Shown here piece after piece: positions 54,890 through 63,899 of a stretch of 64,000 nt of DNA; position 1 is the stretch's first letter; the number at the start of each line of letters is the position of its first letter. A model generated the notes under the pieces. That model worked only from the letters and a program-made list of their open reading frames with translations. It did no database searches and had not been told where the DNA came from. The position numbers were made by a program, and so were the translations under genes. Origin of the DNA: Leisingera daeponensis DSM 23529 (GTDB lineage Bacteria > Pseudomonadota > Alphaproteobacteria > Rhodobacterales > Rhodobacteraceae); contig NZ_KI421500.1 of assembly GCF_000473145.1 (NCBI RefSeq), forward strand, positions 1,488,225-1,552,224, read 5' to 3'.

Positions 54890-55562
54890 GTCCATGTTCC
54901 TTCTTCCGGGGACGTGATTGTCCCGCCGGAATTTGCAGGCAACAGGGCGTTGCGCAACGGCGCAAATGCGCCGCCCTCCAGTTGGGCGGAGGCTTGCCGC
55001 ATCGGGGGGGTAGAACGGCAAGCTTCCGCCGCTGCCTGAAGGGGATAAAAGACGGGCAGGCCGCGGATGGGGTCGCGTACCTGCCCGTTCAGGCGAAGGG
55101 GCCGGAACAGATGCTCGGCACGGCAGCGTGGCTGCGCTGCCAGGTTCACGATGCACGCCGCGACGGCTGCTGTAAGCCCCCGAAATCCGGCGCCGCGGAT
55201 TTGGGCAAGTTCCCGCTGTTTCGCGGGACCCGTGTGCAAGTTCACGCCGACGTTACGGGCGGTTGCCGGACAGCTGCCGCGGGTGCGCATCAGCGCCGTC
55301 ACATATCCGTAACGCGGGTGATGCTGGCGTGAGCCAGGGCAGCCGCGCAGCCGGACAGGCCGCCCGGACGGCCGAACCTGCGGACCCGTGCCGGAGCGCT
55401 GGAACCGGAGAACCGGCTGGCCGTCAGCCGTTACGACGGCGACCGGATCCAGCTGGCGGTGCAGCTGGACGTCTGACCGGCGGGCCGCCCCGCAGCGCAA
55501 ACCCCTGCCCCGCAAGCAGCCTTGCGGGGGCGCGGGGACGGTATGCGTGCGGGGCGCCTGCA
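54890..55562. other. 673-nt region without a supportable gene
   Basis: It is G+C-rich with no ribosome-site-supported ORF. The open frame ending at 55476 on + (last residues RYDGDRIQLAVQLDV) reads like a protein end but has no start codon after the stop at 55332, so at most it is a gene remnant. A hairpin lies at 55508-55529. Confidence 0.45.
55508..55529 (-). terminator. perfect 9-bp stem-loop after the gene at 55563
   Basis: CCCCGCAAG and CTTGCGGGG pair around CAGC, 34 nt after the minus-strand stop. The tail on the minus strand is CAGGGGTTTGCG, only weakly T-rich. Confidence 0.5.
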
Positions 55563-55907
55563 TCAGCTGAAGGCCTCCGGGAACGAGGCGCGCGCAACTG
55601 CTTCGTCGATGACCAGCAGCGCTTCATAGCTTTCGGGATCAAAGGGTTCTTCGGCGGGAATCACCTCGCGGCCGAACAGCCAGCTAAGGCGGCCCGCATC
55701 GAGGTTGCCGCGCTCGAACGGCTGGTCGCCGAAATGCTCCCACAGCGCCTGCATGAACATCTGGTCGACGCGCCGGTCGACGTGCTTGCGGTCGCGGAAG
55801 CGCTCGCGCCGGACCAGCGGCGTCACCCCCTTGGGGTTGGAACGGCGGATGGTGAATTGGAAATCAGTGCCGGGCATACGGCCCGGGAACCCGCGGTGTT
55901 TCAGCAT
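55563..55907 (-). CDS. conserved hypothetical protein in the pcc cluster
   Basis: The 114-residue protein is soluble and mostly polar: GRMPGTDFQFTIRRSNPKGVTPLVRRERF, then MFMQALWEHFGDQPFERGNLDAGRLSWLFGR. The ATG at 55907 lies about 7 nt behind GGAGG. No domain is recognised. It lies between two small lipoprotein genes on the same strand. Confidence 0.72.
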   Translation of the reverse strand: MLKHRGFPGRMPGTDFQFTIRRSNPKGVTPLVRRERFRDRKHVDRRVDQMFMQALWEHFGDQPFERGNLDAGRLSWLFGREVIPAEEPFDPESYEALLVIDEAVARASFPEAFS

Positions 55908-55976
55908 TTGGGTGCCTCCGGTCCGGCACCCCACGGGGCGGCGGGGGCCGGCCGCAGGGCCGGACCCCTGTAGGGA

Positions 55977-56117
55977 TTAGTTGTACTTGCCGGTGAATTC
56001 CGGCTCTTGCGAGACGGGCTGCGGCTCAACCACGACGAACTCTTCTTCCTGCTGGGCGCAGGCGGTAACAGCGGCCAGCAGGCCGGCCAGGGCGATAAGC
56101 TTGATGCTCTTGGACAT
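55977..56117 (-). CDS. very small lipoprotein
   Basis: A 46-residue protein with signal peptide and lipobox AVTACAQ (lipid on Cys20), followed by a short acidic and polar mature part (EEEFVVVEPQPVSQEP). Similar tiny lipoproteins occur in Rhodobacteraceae. An AGGAGACAG site precedes the ATG. Function unknown. Confidence 0.8.
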   Translation of the reverse strand: MSKSIKLIALAGLLAAVTACAQQEEEFVVVEPQPVSQEPEFTGKYN

Positions 56118-56331
56118 TTCTGTCTCCTGATAAATTTCGTGAAACCTGCGGGGGCTGCGCCCGCCGCATGCCTCAACCTCAATACGAAGGCAGTCAAACA
56201 ACTGCCCGTGCTGAGGATAGCCGGGTTTCCATCCGAGTCACACGCAAATCGCGGCAAATGGCAGCGCTGTGGCTGCAATGCCGCAAGTTTTTGCCGATCC
56301 AAGTGTTGCCCCGCAAGATGTTGTGGATGCA

Positions 56332-56835
56332 TCAGAAAGCCTCCCACATGCAGGCCGCGCCGTCGGGGCGGTAGGCCTCGAAGAACTGGGTCGCCTCCGG
56401 GTCCTGCGCGCCAAAGGGCAGCTCCCGGTCGGACAGCGATATCACCACCCGCGCGGCGGTCATCCCGTGTTCGGCCAGATAGGGCAGCGCCAGGGTGCCG
56501 CACAGGTGGTCCATGTCGGGGGCGGCGGTTTCATAGCTGACGGTGCCGGTGCCGCGGGCGATCTGCGGCGCCAGGAAGCGGAACCGGGCCCAGAGTTGCG
56601 GCGGCTGGCCCGGCTGGCCGGGCGCGTCGTCCAGCAGCACTTCGGCCAGGGTCACGAGCTGGCCCGAAGGCACGGCAATGGCATCTGCGGCCAGCGCAGC
56701 CTGGGCAAAGAGCGCAAAGGGAATGGCCGCCAGATATCCGCAGCCCCGGCCCCCGGTCACCCGGGCTCCTCCGGCCGGAGCTGCAGGCGCTGCGCAAGTG
56801 GCGCGCGCTGTCTGATATCGGCTGGAGCGGATCAT
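56332..56835 (-). CDS. DUF6497-like exported protein
   Basis: The 167-residue protein has a late signal-like segment (YLAAIPFALFAQAALAADA, about 33-51) and a mature part with VPSGQLVTLAEVLLDDAPG, RFRFLAPQIARGTGTVSYE and two cysteines (HLCGTLAL, AACMWEAF). I recall this as the DUF6497 family of Rhodobacteraceae. Its ATG overlaps the upstream gene by 4 nt, which supports the long start. Confidence 0.72.
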   Translation of the reverse strand: MIRSSRYQTARATCAAPAAPAGGARVTGGRGCGYLAAIPFALFAQAALAADAIAVPSGQLVTLAEVLLDDAPGQPGQPPQLWARFRFLAPQIARGTGTVSYETAAPDMDHLCGTLALPYLAEHGMTAARVVISLSDRELPFGAQDPEATQFFEAYRPDGAACMWEAF

Positions 56836-57260
56836 GACGCTGATTCGCTCTTCATGTCAATTTTTGCCGCGAATCTGTGCGAATCCTTCGCATCTGCCCG
56901 GGAATCACGCAGCGCGGCCGCCGTCTTCCGGCGGGCATGGCGGACCCAGCGGGACCGGCTGGACGCATTTTCGAGAATCTCAGCGATAAGCCCCGCGGCA
57001 TTGGACGGCACCCGGCCCATCACCTGGCCGCCTGCCCGCACCCTGACCCCCTGCCCCTCGGCGGTGATTTCCACCACCGGGGAGAAGCCGCGCAGGGACT
57101 GCAGCTTACGCCACATGTCCTGACGGATCTGATGCGCCAGCCGCAGCGGGTCGCCCGCGGGCAGCACCGTCACCGCCGCCACGTCGAACCGCGCAGGCAG
57201 GCGGCGCGACAGCGTCAGGGCGCCGTCCGTGCGGGTGATATGCCAGGGTGTGCGGGTCAT
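56832..57260 (-). CDS. conserved hypothetical protein
   Basis: The 142-residue protein begins WHITRTDGALTLSRRLPARFDVAAVTVLP and carries QDMWRKLQSLRGFSPVVEI and GGQVMGRVPSNAAGLIAEILE, then a basic helical tail. No known domain. It is tied by 4-nt overlaps to the genes on both sides, so the set downstream of pccB forms one operon. Confidence 0.75.
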   Translation of the reverse strand: MTRTPWHITRTDGALTLSRRLPARFDVAAVTVLPAGDPLRLAHQIRQDMWRKLQSLRGFSPVVEITAEGQGVRVRAGGQVMGRVPSNAAGLIAEILENASSRSRWVRHARRKTAAALRDSRADAKDSHRFAAKIDMKSESAS

Positions 57261-57637
57261 TCAGACACTTCAATCCGGTTCAGATCGGCGGTTTGCCAGC
57301 TTTCGTTTTCGAGGCCAAAGACCACCCGCCGCGTTGGCGGAATGGTCCGGTAGTCTGCCTCAGGTCCGTCTGCCAGCTCCACGAAGTAGTCGTCAGGAAG
57401 GCCTGCGTCAGTCGTAGCGGCAAGCTGCACCATGAGAGAGACGGTTTGGCGTATCGACGCCGCTTCCTGTGGAGATGGCTCTCGAGCATTCAGCATGCTG
57501 CCGAGATCAGAGCGGAACACGGCAAGCATAACTTCGCGCACATCGGACCCGTTGGAAATCTCAAAGAAATCAAGATGTTCCAGCGGCACACGATCTGCAC
57601 CGAAAGTCACAGCCTCGATTTCGCTCTGATCCGTCAT
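57257..57637 (-). CDS. hypothetical protein directly after pccB
   Basis: The 126-residue acidic protein (FGADRVPLEHLDFFEISNGSDVREVML, DDYFVELADGPEADYRTIPPTRRVVFGLENE) has no recognised domain and no signal peptide. It starts 8 nt after the pccB stop and overlaps the next gene by 4 nt. Its composition is slightly less G+C-rich than pccB. Function unknown. Confidence 0.72.
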   Translation of the reverse strand: MTDQSEIEAVTFGADRVPLEHLDFFEISNGSDVREVMLAVFRSDLGSMLNAREPSPQEAASIRQTVSLMVQLAATTDAGLPDDYFVELADGPEADYRTIPPTRRVVFGLENESWQTADLNRIEVSE

Positions 57638-57645
57638 TTACCCAC

Positions 57646-59178
57646 TCACAGCGGAATGTTGTCGTGCTTCTTCCACGGGTTCTTCAGCTGCTTGCCCCGC
57701 AGGGAGGCAAAGGCGCGGCTGACCCGGCGGCGGGTGGACTGGGGCATGATCACCTCGTCGATGAAGCCGCGCTCGGCCGCCACGAAGGGGTTGGCGAAAC
57801 GGTCTTCATACTCCGCGGTTTTCTGGGCGATCTTCTCGGGATCGTTCAGATCGGCGCGGTGGATGATCTCGGTCGCGCCCTTGGCACCCATCACAGCGAT
57901 CTCTGCGGTCGGCCAGGCGTAGTTGAAATCGCCGCGCAGGTGCTTGGAGGCCATCACGTCATAGGCGCCGCCATAGGCCTTGCGGGTGATCACGGTGACC
58001 TTCGGCACGGTGGCTTCGCCATAGGCAAACAGCAGTTTCGCACCGTGCTTGATGACGCCGCCGTATTCCTGGGAGGTGCCCGGCAGGAAGCCCGGCACGT
58101 CGACGAAGGTCAGGATCGGGATTTCGAAACAGTCGCAGAAGCGCACGAAACGGGCAGCCTTGCGGGAGGAGTCGATGTCGAGGCAGCCGGCCAGCACCAT
58201 CGGCTGGTTGGCGACGACGCCGACGGTCTGGCCTTCGAGGCGGATGAAGCCGGTGATGATGTTCTTGGCGAAATCCTCCTGGATCTCGTAGAAATCGCCC
58301 TCGTCCGCCACCTTGGTGATCAGCTCCTTCATGTCGTAGGGGCTGTTGGGGTTTTCCGGGATCAGGGTATCCAGGCTGCTCTCCAGGCGGCCCGGCTCGT
58401 CGAAGAACGGGCGCACCGGCGGTTTTTCGCGGTTGTTGAGCGGCAGGAAGTCGACCAGGCGACGGACCTCGGCCAGCGCCTCGACATCGTTTTCGAAGGC
58501 GCCGTCGGCGACGGAGGACTTCTTGGTGTGCGTGGAGGCGCCGCCCAGTTCCTCAGCGGTCACCACCTCGTTGGTCACGGTTTTCACCACGTCCGGGCCG
58601 GTCACGAACATGTAGGAGGTGTCCTTGACCATGAAGATGAAGTCGGTCATCGCGGGCGAATAGACCGCGCCGCCCGCGCAAGGCCCCATGATGACGGAGA
58701 TCTGCGGGATCACGCCGGAGGCCATGATGTTGCGCTGGAAGATCTCGGCGTAGCCTGCGAGCGCATCGACGCCTTCCTGGATGCGGGCGCCGCCGGAATC
58801 GTTGATGCCGATCACCGGCGCGCCATTCTGCACTGCCATATCCATGATCTTGCAGATCTTCTGGGCGTGGGTCGCGGAGACCGAGCCGCCCAGAACGGTG
58901 AAATCCTGGGAGAAGACATAGACCTGGCGGCCGTTGATGGTGCCCCAGCCGGTGACCACGCCGTCACCCGCGGGCTTGTTGTCTTCCATGCCGAAATCGG
59001 TGCAGCGGTGGCTGACGAACATGTCGAATTCTTCGAAGCTGCCCTCGTCCAGCAACAGCTCGATCCGTTCGCGGGCTGTCAGCTTGCCGCGCCCATGCTG
59101 TGCGTCGATGCGGCGCTGGCCGCCGCCCAGCCGCGCGTCCTCGCGGCGGTCTTCCAGCTCGGAAAGGATGTCTTTCAT
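57646..59178 (-). CDS. pccB: propionyl-CoA carboxylase, carboxyltransferase (beta) subunit
   Basis: The 510-residue protein starts [39 protein letters not shown], the typical PccB N-terminus, and holds [20 protein letters not shown], the crotonase-like oxyanion region [14 protein letters not shown], and [11 protein letters not shown] near the C-terminus. It transfers the carboxyl group from biotin to propionyl-CoA. It is the first gene of the operon; the upstream 167 nt carry repeated GCAAATTTG-type sites. Confidence 0.97.
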   Translation of the reverse strand: MKDILSELEDRREDARLGGGQRRIDAQHGRGKLTARERIELLLDEGSFEEFDMFVSHRCTDFGMEDNKPAGDGVVTGWGTINGRQVYVFSQDFTVLGGSVSATHAQKICKIMDMAVQNGAPVIGINDSGGARIQEGVDALAGYAEIFQRNIMASGVIPQISVIMGPCAGGAVYSPAMTDFIFMVKDTSYMFVTGPDVVKTVTNEVVTAEELGGASTHTKKSSVADGAFENDVEALAEVRRLVDFLPLNNREKPPVRPFFDEPGRLESSLDTLIPENPNSPYDMKELITKVADEGDFYEIQEDFAKNIITGFIRLEGQTVGVVANQPMVLAGCLDIDSSRKAARFVRFCDCFEIPILTFVDVPGFLPGTSQEYGGVIKHGAKLLFAYGEATVPKVTVITRKAYGGAYDVMASKHLRGDFNYAWPTAEIAVMGAKGATEIIHRADLNDPEKIAQKTAEYEDRFANPFVAAERGFIDEVIMPQSTRRRVSRAFASLRGKQLKNPWKKHDNIPL

Positions 59179-59246
59179 GGCACATGTCCCCTGTAGATGT
59201 CACCGGGACCATATATTGCGCAGGCGCCAAGCCAAAGGATATTATC

Positions 59247-59300
59247 GCAAATTTGCAAACCGTTTGCATACGCGGTTAGCAAATTTGAAAATCAGCAAAT
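59247..59300 (-). promoter_or_regulatory. pccB: repeated GCAAA/TTTGC sites upstream of pccB
   Basis: GCAAATTTGC (59247-59256), which overlaps TTTGCAAA (59252-59259), TTTGCATA (59263-59270), GCAAATTTGA (59279-59288) and GCAAATT (59294-59300) lie 69-122 nt before the pccB ATG. The first and third sites are 32 nt apart, about three helical turns. TTTGCAAA repeats are, as I recall, the site described for the ScfR-type regulator PccR of Rhodobacter sphaeroides. Confidence 0.65.
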
Positions 59301-59345
59301 TCCGCCCGCGCCATTCCGCTCCGCACAGCGAGCCGGCGGGCCGCC

Positions 59346-60554
59346 TCAAGCCGCCTTGGCGATGTCCGCCATCTGCCGCAGGGCGCTGGTCAGCGGCGCC
59401 TTGACCGGGACGGAGACGCCAAAGGGGTTGTCTTCGACCATTGTGATCACCGGATCGTCCCTGAGGAACTTGAGATAGGCCGCGATCTGGGCCAGCAGCG
59501 CCTGCGCAGCAGCCTTGCGGGCTTCGCCGGTGGCGGATTTCATCTCGAACAGCGCCTTCATCAGGGCGGTCTGGTTGCCGTCGGTGACCCCGGCCAGCCC
59601 GGCATCGGCAATCTGCGCCAGCACCGGGTGGTTCTGGGAGCGCAGTGCCGCCTGCAGTCCGGAGATGCCGCGGTCGACGTCTTCCTTGGCGGCCTGCCAG
59701 ATCGCCATCACGTCTGCCTGCGGCGCCTCAGCCTCTGCCGGGGCGTCCAGCGCCTTGATCAGCGCCTTGAGGCCCGCTGCGGCGTCCGGCAGGGCGCCGG
59801 ATTTGAGACTGGCGGCAATGGCGCGGGCCTGCTCCGCCAGCGGTGCGGCCTGCTCCGGCGGCAGGGTCTTGATCCGGGCCGCCTGCGCCGCCAGCAGTTT
59901 GCCGAGCTTGGCCGCTTGCCCGGACTGCGCCGGGGCCGGTTCGGGCTGCGCCTGCAGCTTGGCCAGCACCGCCTCCAGCTGGTCGAGCCGGGCGGCGCAG
60001 CCGCCGTGATCGCCCTGCCCCAGCAGTTTGGCGCTGGCCTTGATCTGCGGCGCGAGCTTGCCCGCCAGCTCTGGATTGCCCAGCGCCTTGACCGTTTCAG
60101 CGAAGGCGGCGATGCGCTGTTTCAGGGCAGCCGCTGCGCCATCATCCGCCTGTTCCGGGGCGCTGGCTTCCTGTGCCTCGCTTTCGTCGTCCGGCAGGCT
60201 GTCCTCGTCGATGATACTGCCGTCGGGGCCAACCAGCACCGGCTTGAACTTGACCATGCCTTCGGCCTTGAACCGCTTCTTCAGCTGTTTGACGATGCCC
60301 TTCAGCGGTTTTTCCGGCATCAGGAAGACGTCGTTCTCCTCCACCCGAAGGGTGCCGAAACAGGTCTTCTTGATGCCCGGCATCTTCTTCATGTCGCCGC
60401 GCAGCACCTTGCCGGGCTTGCGCAGGTCGATCATCAGCCCGCAGTTTTCCGGCTTGCCCGCCAGCCCGAAGGCAAAGGGCAGCTCATTGCCGCTGGCCTT
60501 GGACTTCTTCAGGAGTTTCAGGACGGCATCGGAATCAAAAGCCTGGTCTGGCAT
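59346..60554 (-). CDS. helical-repeat protein of the toxin-like module
   Basis: The 402-residue protein has an N-terminal alpha/beta domain (about 20-105: NELPFAFGLAGKPENCGLM, GTLRVEENDVFLMPEKPLKG), an acidic linker (SLPDDESEAQEAS), then helical repeats (about 140-330: AALKQRIAAFAETVKALGNP, LPDAAAGLKALIKALDAP). The repeat style matches that of the 924-residue protein of the same operon. An AGGAGG site precedes the ATG, 9 nt after the upstream stop. No named family is recognised. Confidence 0.72.
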   Translation of the reverse strand: MPDQAFDSDAVLKLLKKSKASGNELPFAFGLAGKPENCGLMIDLRKPGKVLRGDMKKMPGIKKTCFGTLRVEENDVFLMPEKPLKGIVKQLKKRFKAEGMVKFKPVLVGPDGSIIDEDSLPDDESEAQEASAPEQADDGAAAALKQRIAAFAETVKALGNPELAGKLAPQIKASAKLLGQGDHGGCAARLDQLEAVLAKLQAQPEPAPAQSGQAAKLGKLLAAQAARIKTLPPEQAAPLAEQARAIAASLKSGALPDAAAGLKALIKALDAPAEAEAPQADVMAIWQAAKEDVDRGISGLQAALRSQNHPVLAQIADAGLAGVTDGNQTALMKALFEMKSATGEARKAAAQALLAQIAAYLKFLRDDPVITMVEDNPFGVSVPVKAPLTSALRQMADIAKAA

Positions 60555-60563
60555 GGTATCCTC

Positions 60564-60947
60564 CTAGCTGGCGCTGCCGGCGGCGGCGGCCCAGTCTTCG
60601 GCGCTCATATCAACAAACTCCAGATCCGCCTCATCGCCGGGGTCCGACAGCGGCTGACCGGGCCAGATCGTTTCATAGGCGCGGCGGAACAGCGCCTGCA
60701 GCTCCGCGTCGCTGAACGGGTACTGCTGGCCTGCAAACTCGCCGATGCGGCCGCGCGGATTGGCGATCAGCGAGTCCAGCGCCAGCCGCAGCCAGTCCAG
60801 GTTGCCTTCTTTGTGGGCGCGCCTGTGCATGGCGCGGATATCGGCGTCGAACTGGGAGAGGTCGGCCATCGGATCGGGCGCGTTGACGGCCCGGCCCATG
60901 GTCAGCAGCCGCGTGTAGCCTGCGATCAGTTCCTTGCGGATTTTCAT
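60564..60947 (-). CDS. candidate immunity protein of the toxin-like module
   Basis: The 127-residue protein is helical and acidic in its C-terminal third (FVDMSAEDWAAAAG). Segments: LIAGYTRLLTMGRAVNAPDPMADLSQF and DWLRLALDSLIANPRGRIGEFAG. It has no signal peptide. Its ATG overlaps the stop of the 924-residue gene by 4 nt. Size, position and acidity suit an immunity protein for the upstream toxin-like C-terminus, but this is inference. Confidence 0.7.
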   Translation of the reverse strand: MKIRKELIAGYTRLLTMGRAVNAPDPMADLSQFDADIRAMHRRAHKEGNLDWLRLALDSLIANPRGRIGEFAGQQYPFSDAELQALFRRAYETIWPGQPLSDPGDEADLEFVDMSAEDWAAAAGSAS

Positions 60948-63718
60948 GGGATCATGTTCCCCGGATTGGCGTTGGTGTAGGTCTTGGTCTCATTGTCCCA
61001 GCCGTCGGCGACCGGGTACTGCTGCATCATCACCCAGCGGCCCGGGATCTTGGCCGGGGCGGTGCCGTGCCGTTCCTGGTATTTCCCGGCGTAATCGGCG
61101 TTGTCCTGCGGCTTCACTTCCGGATGGGCCGTGCCGGGGGCGGGATGGTCCGTGGTTTCGGCGGGCAGCTTCTCCGGCTCCCAGATGAAGTTCACATAGG
61201 CGCGGGTCAGGCCCTCGATTTCCTCGAAGGTCTCATAGGTCTTGTCGGGGACCGGCTCGCCGTTGTCGTCCAGGCGCACATGCTTCTTGCGGCCGACATA
61301 GGCCTTGTCGATCGGGCGGCCGTGCTCGACGGTGCAGTCGAAGTTTTCCTCGGGCCAGTCCAGCGGATTGCCGGAGACCGTCATTTCCGTGTCGTCGATT
61401 TCGACTCCCTTGCCCTTGGCCGCCTGGGCCGCCAGTTCGCGGCCTGCCAGCCAGTCCTGCGGGCTGTGGAACTTGGAGGAGGCGCCGGTGTAGGAGCGCT
61501 CGTCATCCGTTTTTGCGTTCGGCGGCTTGCCGGTCTTGAGGCGCTGGATCAGGTCCTCGTCGCTGACGTCCGGGCCGTGGCGGTCCAGCGAGTGGCCCGC
61601 GTTGCTGTCCACGCCGTCCTTCGCCTCGCAGTCCCCGGCAGCTTCCTTGCAGAGCGCCTGCAGATCGGTGCGGATGCCGTCAAAGGCGGTCTTGGCCTTG
61701 GGAAAGTCGGGTTTCTTCGCCTCCTCCTCAGCCGCCGCGGCCCGCTCCTTGAAGGGGGTGAGCTTACCGGCCTCCGTGCCGGCCCGCTCCAGCGCCTTGA
61801 GGATGCCCTGCACCTGGAAGCGGGCGGTGGCCATCGGTTTTGCCAGTTGCAGCAGCTTCTGATGCGCGTCCAGCATCAGGAAGGCGTCGCCGTATTCCTT
61901 GTCCTTGTCCGCCCGGTCCGTGGCGGTTTTCAGTGACTCGTCAAGCGCGTCTTCAGCCGGTTTCAGGTTGAGGTATTTCCTGGTCCGGCTGTGCTCTTTT
62001 TCGACCCTGGCCAGCTTGGCGCGGTAGTCCGCCATCGCCAGCGCAAGATCCATGTAGTCGGTGCCGTCCAGCACCGCCTGCAAATCGCCGGCGGCCTTGG
62101 CCGGATCGCCGCCGCGGGCGGTTACCTCTGCCGCCTTGAGCGCCGCATCCAGCGGGCCGGTCAGCTCATCCGCGTCGCCCGGCAGCATCGCCAGCAGATC
62201 TTCGGCAGCCTGCCTGGCCTCCAGATACGCCGGCATGGCGCGCAGCAGCGCCAGCGCGCCGGGCACCGCGGCCACGGCCTCGGGGTATTTCTGCGCGCCA
62301 AGGGCCGTGTTTACCGGCTGTTGGAAATCATACCCGGCAGCCGCCGGATAGCGCTGCAGGATCTGCGCCATCTCGCGCCGCTCATCCACGACCTTCATGA
62401 GCTGAAACAGCGCGTTGAGCTTGACGTGGTACTGAGGCGCGCCAGCGTCCTTGTCGAAGTTCCCGGCATCCGCCAGCGCCTTGTGCGCGTCCCAGGTGGC
62501 GGTGAGGTCGGACAGTTCAGGCTCCGCCAGAACCTTCTTGAGTGCCTCGTATTTCTTCTCCAGCGCCTTGACGATCTGCTTGGAGCGGCTCTGGCGCATC
62601 AGCACGCGGTTCGCATTTTCCCAGACCTTCAAATCCGCCATCGCCCCGGCAGGGTCATTGGTGCCCTTGAACTTCTGCTTGGCATCGGCCGCGGCCAAGG
62701 CATCGCGGAACCCCTTGTCGGCCCTCAGCGACGCATCAAAGGTGCGCATGTAGCGGGCCAGCGCGCTGCGGTCCGGGGAGCTGTAGCCGATCAACTCCTG
62801 CAGCAGCGCCTCGCCATCGGCGAACTTCTGTTCCTTATAGGCCTTTTTCTTGGCGTTTTTCAGGTGGTTGCGGTAGTCCTTGGCGTCGGGCACCATGCTG
62901 GACAGGATAAAGTCGCAGCGGCCGTGGGTGTTTGCCATGTAGTCCGCCAGCAGCGCGTCAAAGCTGAGCGCCTTGGCCAAATCACCCTCGTCGCCGAGGT
63001 TGGCCTTCCAGCCCTCCAGCGCCGTTTTTGCAGCGCCGAAATCGCCGGTCTTGGAATGGCCTGCGGCGGTTTTCATCCGGGCGCTGCGGTCGGCCTCCGC
63101 AGTGTCCTTGGCGCCGCCGCTGAGCGCGGCAATCAGCGAGAGCGTGCCGCGGGTCCAGGTGTCGAAGAACAGGCCGTAGGTATTGGCGGCCTCCGCCCGG
63201 GCGGTGATATCCTTGGCCGAGGCCTCCACCGCCTCGAAATCGGAAACCGTGACCGCGGCGGCCATGGATTTGTGCGCGGCATTGATCCGCGTTTCGAGAT
63301 AGGTGAAGGCGCCCTGATCCAGGCTGTCGCGCACGGCGGCGAATTTCGCCTCAGCCGCCGCCAGGGCGGCCTGCGCCTTGTCCCGGGCCGCCGCGATGGC
63401 GGTCTGGGCGGTGACCTGAGCCGACAGTTCCTGGATATCGCTGCCGATCTGATCGAAGGCATCCGCGCCGCCGGCGCTGAGGATCTCCTTTTTCAGCGCC
63501 TTGCGCCCGCCCGCCAGGCTGCGCCGGGCGCCGGAGCTGAGCGCGGCAGGAATGGTGATCTTGGCCAGTTCCGCCAGCGCCGCCTTGCGCCGCAAGTCCA
63601 GATCCTCGTCCCCGGGCTCCGGCATATCCGGCATGGTCCAGGCCTTGATGGCATAAAACCGTTCGGCCCACTGGCGGATGGCCGGGTTGTTGGCGAGCGG
63701 ATCCGGGGTATTGGCCAT
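60944..63718 (-). CDS. 924-residue helical-repeat protein with toxin-like C-terminus
   Basis: No signal peptide or membrane segment. Residues 1-60 are a short polar start (NPAIRQWAERFYAIKAW). About 85-690 is a long run of helical repeats (SAQVTAQTAIAAARDKAQAAL; DLQAVLDGTDYMDLALAMADYRAKL). About 703-924 is a separate domain with HSLDRHGPDVSDEDLIQRLKTG (His709, RHG 713-715) and SSKFHS, a pattern like the H-x3-RHG...SxxF of some secreted bacterial toxin domains, then many prolines. A delivery route is not seen in the window. It is the first gene of a three-gene operon with a GAGGTGA ribosome site. Confidence 0.75.
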   Translation of the reverse strand: MANTPDPLANNPAIRQWAERFYAIKAWTMPDMPEPGDEDLDLRRKAALAELAKITIPAALSSGARRSLAGGRKALKKEILSAGGADAFDQIGSDIQELSAQVTAQTAIAAARDKAQAALAAAEAKFAAVRDSLDQGAFTYLETRINAAHKSMAAAVTVSDFEAVEASAKDITARAEAANTYGLFFDTWTRGTLSLIAALSGGAKDTAEADRSARMKTAAGHSKTGDFGAAKTALEGWKANLGDEGDLAKALSFDALLADYMANTHGRCDFILSSMVPDAKDYRNHLKNAKKKAYKEQKFADGEALLQELIGYSSPDRSALARYMRTFDASLRADKGFRDALAAADAKQKFKGTNDPAGAMADLKVWENANRVLMRQSRSKQIVKALEKKYEALKKVLAEPELSDLTATWDAHKALADAGNFDKDAGAPQYHVKLNALFQLMKVVDERREMAQILQRYPAAAGYDFQQPVNTALGAQKYPEAVAAVPGALALLRAMPAYLEARQAAEDLLAMLPGDADELTGPLDAALKAAEVTARGGDPAKAAGDLQAVLDGTDYMDLALAMADYRAKLARVEKEHSRTRKYLNLKPAEDALDESLKTATDRADKDKEYGDAFLMLDAHQKLLQLAKPMATARFQVQGILKALERAGTEAGKLTPFKERAAAAEEEAKKPDFPKAKTAFDGIRTDLQALCKEAAGDCEAKDGVDSNAGHSLDRHGPDVSDEDLIQRLKTGKPPNAKTDDERSYTGASSKFHSPQDWLAGRELAAQAAKGKGVEIDDTEMTVSGNPLDWPEENFDCTVEHGRPIDKAYVGRKKHVRLDDNGEPVPDKTYETFEEIEGLTRAYVNFIWEPEKLPAETTDHPAPGTAHPEVKPQDNADYAGKYQERHGTAPAKIPGRWVMMQQYPVADGWDNETKTYTNANPGNMIP

Positions 63719-63899
63719 GTATCACCTCAACACAACAAAATGGCGGCCCTGGGGGAATGCGCGGAAATATGCGCTGCCTGAGCAACCATAGGTGAGGCCG
63801 CGAATTTCTTGCAAGGATCTTTTGACGCGGCGTAACCCCTGTGCGCCGCTGCACATGGCACAGATGGACAACACCCGCCGACTGCTCTAACCGGATTGT

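Noticed and set aside
55333..55476. Protein-like ending RYDGDRIQLAVQLDV on the + strand
   Set aside because: The frame has a stop at 55330-55332 and no start codon after it; too short to call a pseudogene without a matching homologue.
57664..59196. Open frame of about 510 codons opposite pccB
   Set aside because: It is antisense to a certain gene, with histidine/glycine-rich translation typical of high-G+C shadows.
61991..63781. Long open frame opposite the 924-residue protein
   Set aside because: The minus-strand frame has a proper ribosome site, operon spacing and domain structure; the + frame is arginine/glutamine-rich without any pattern.
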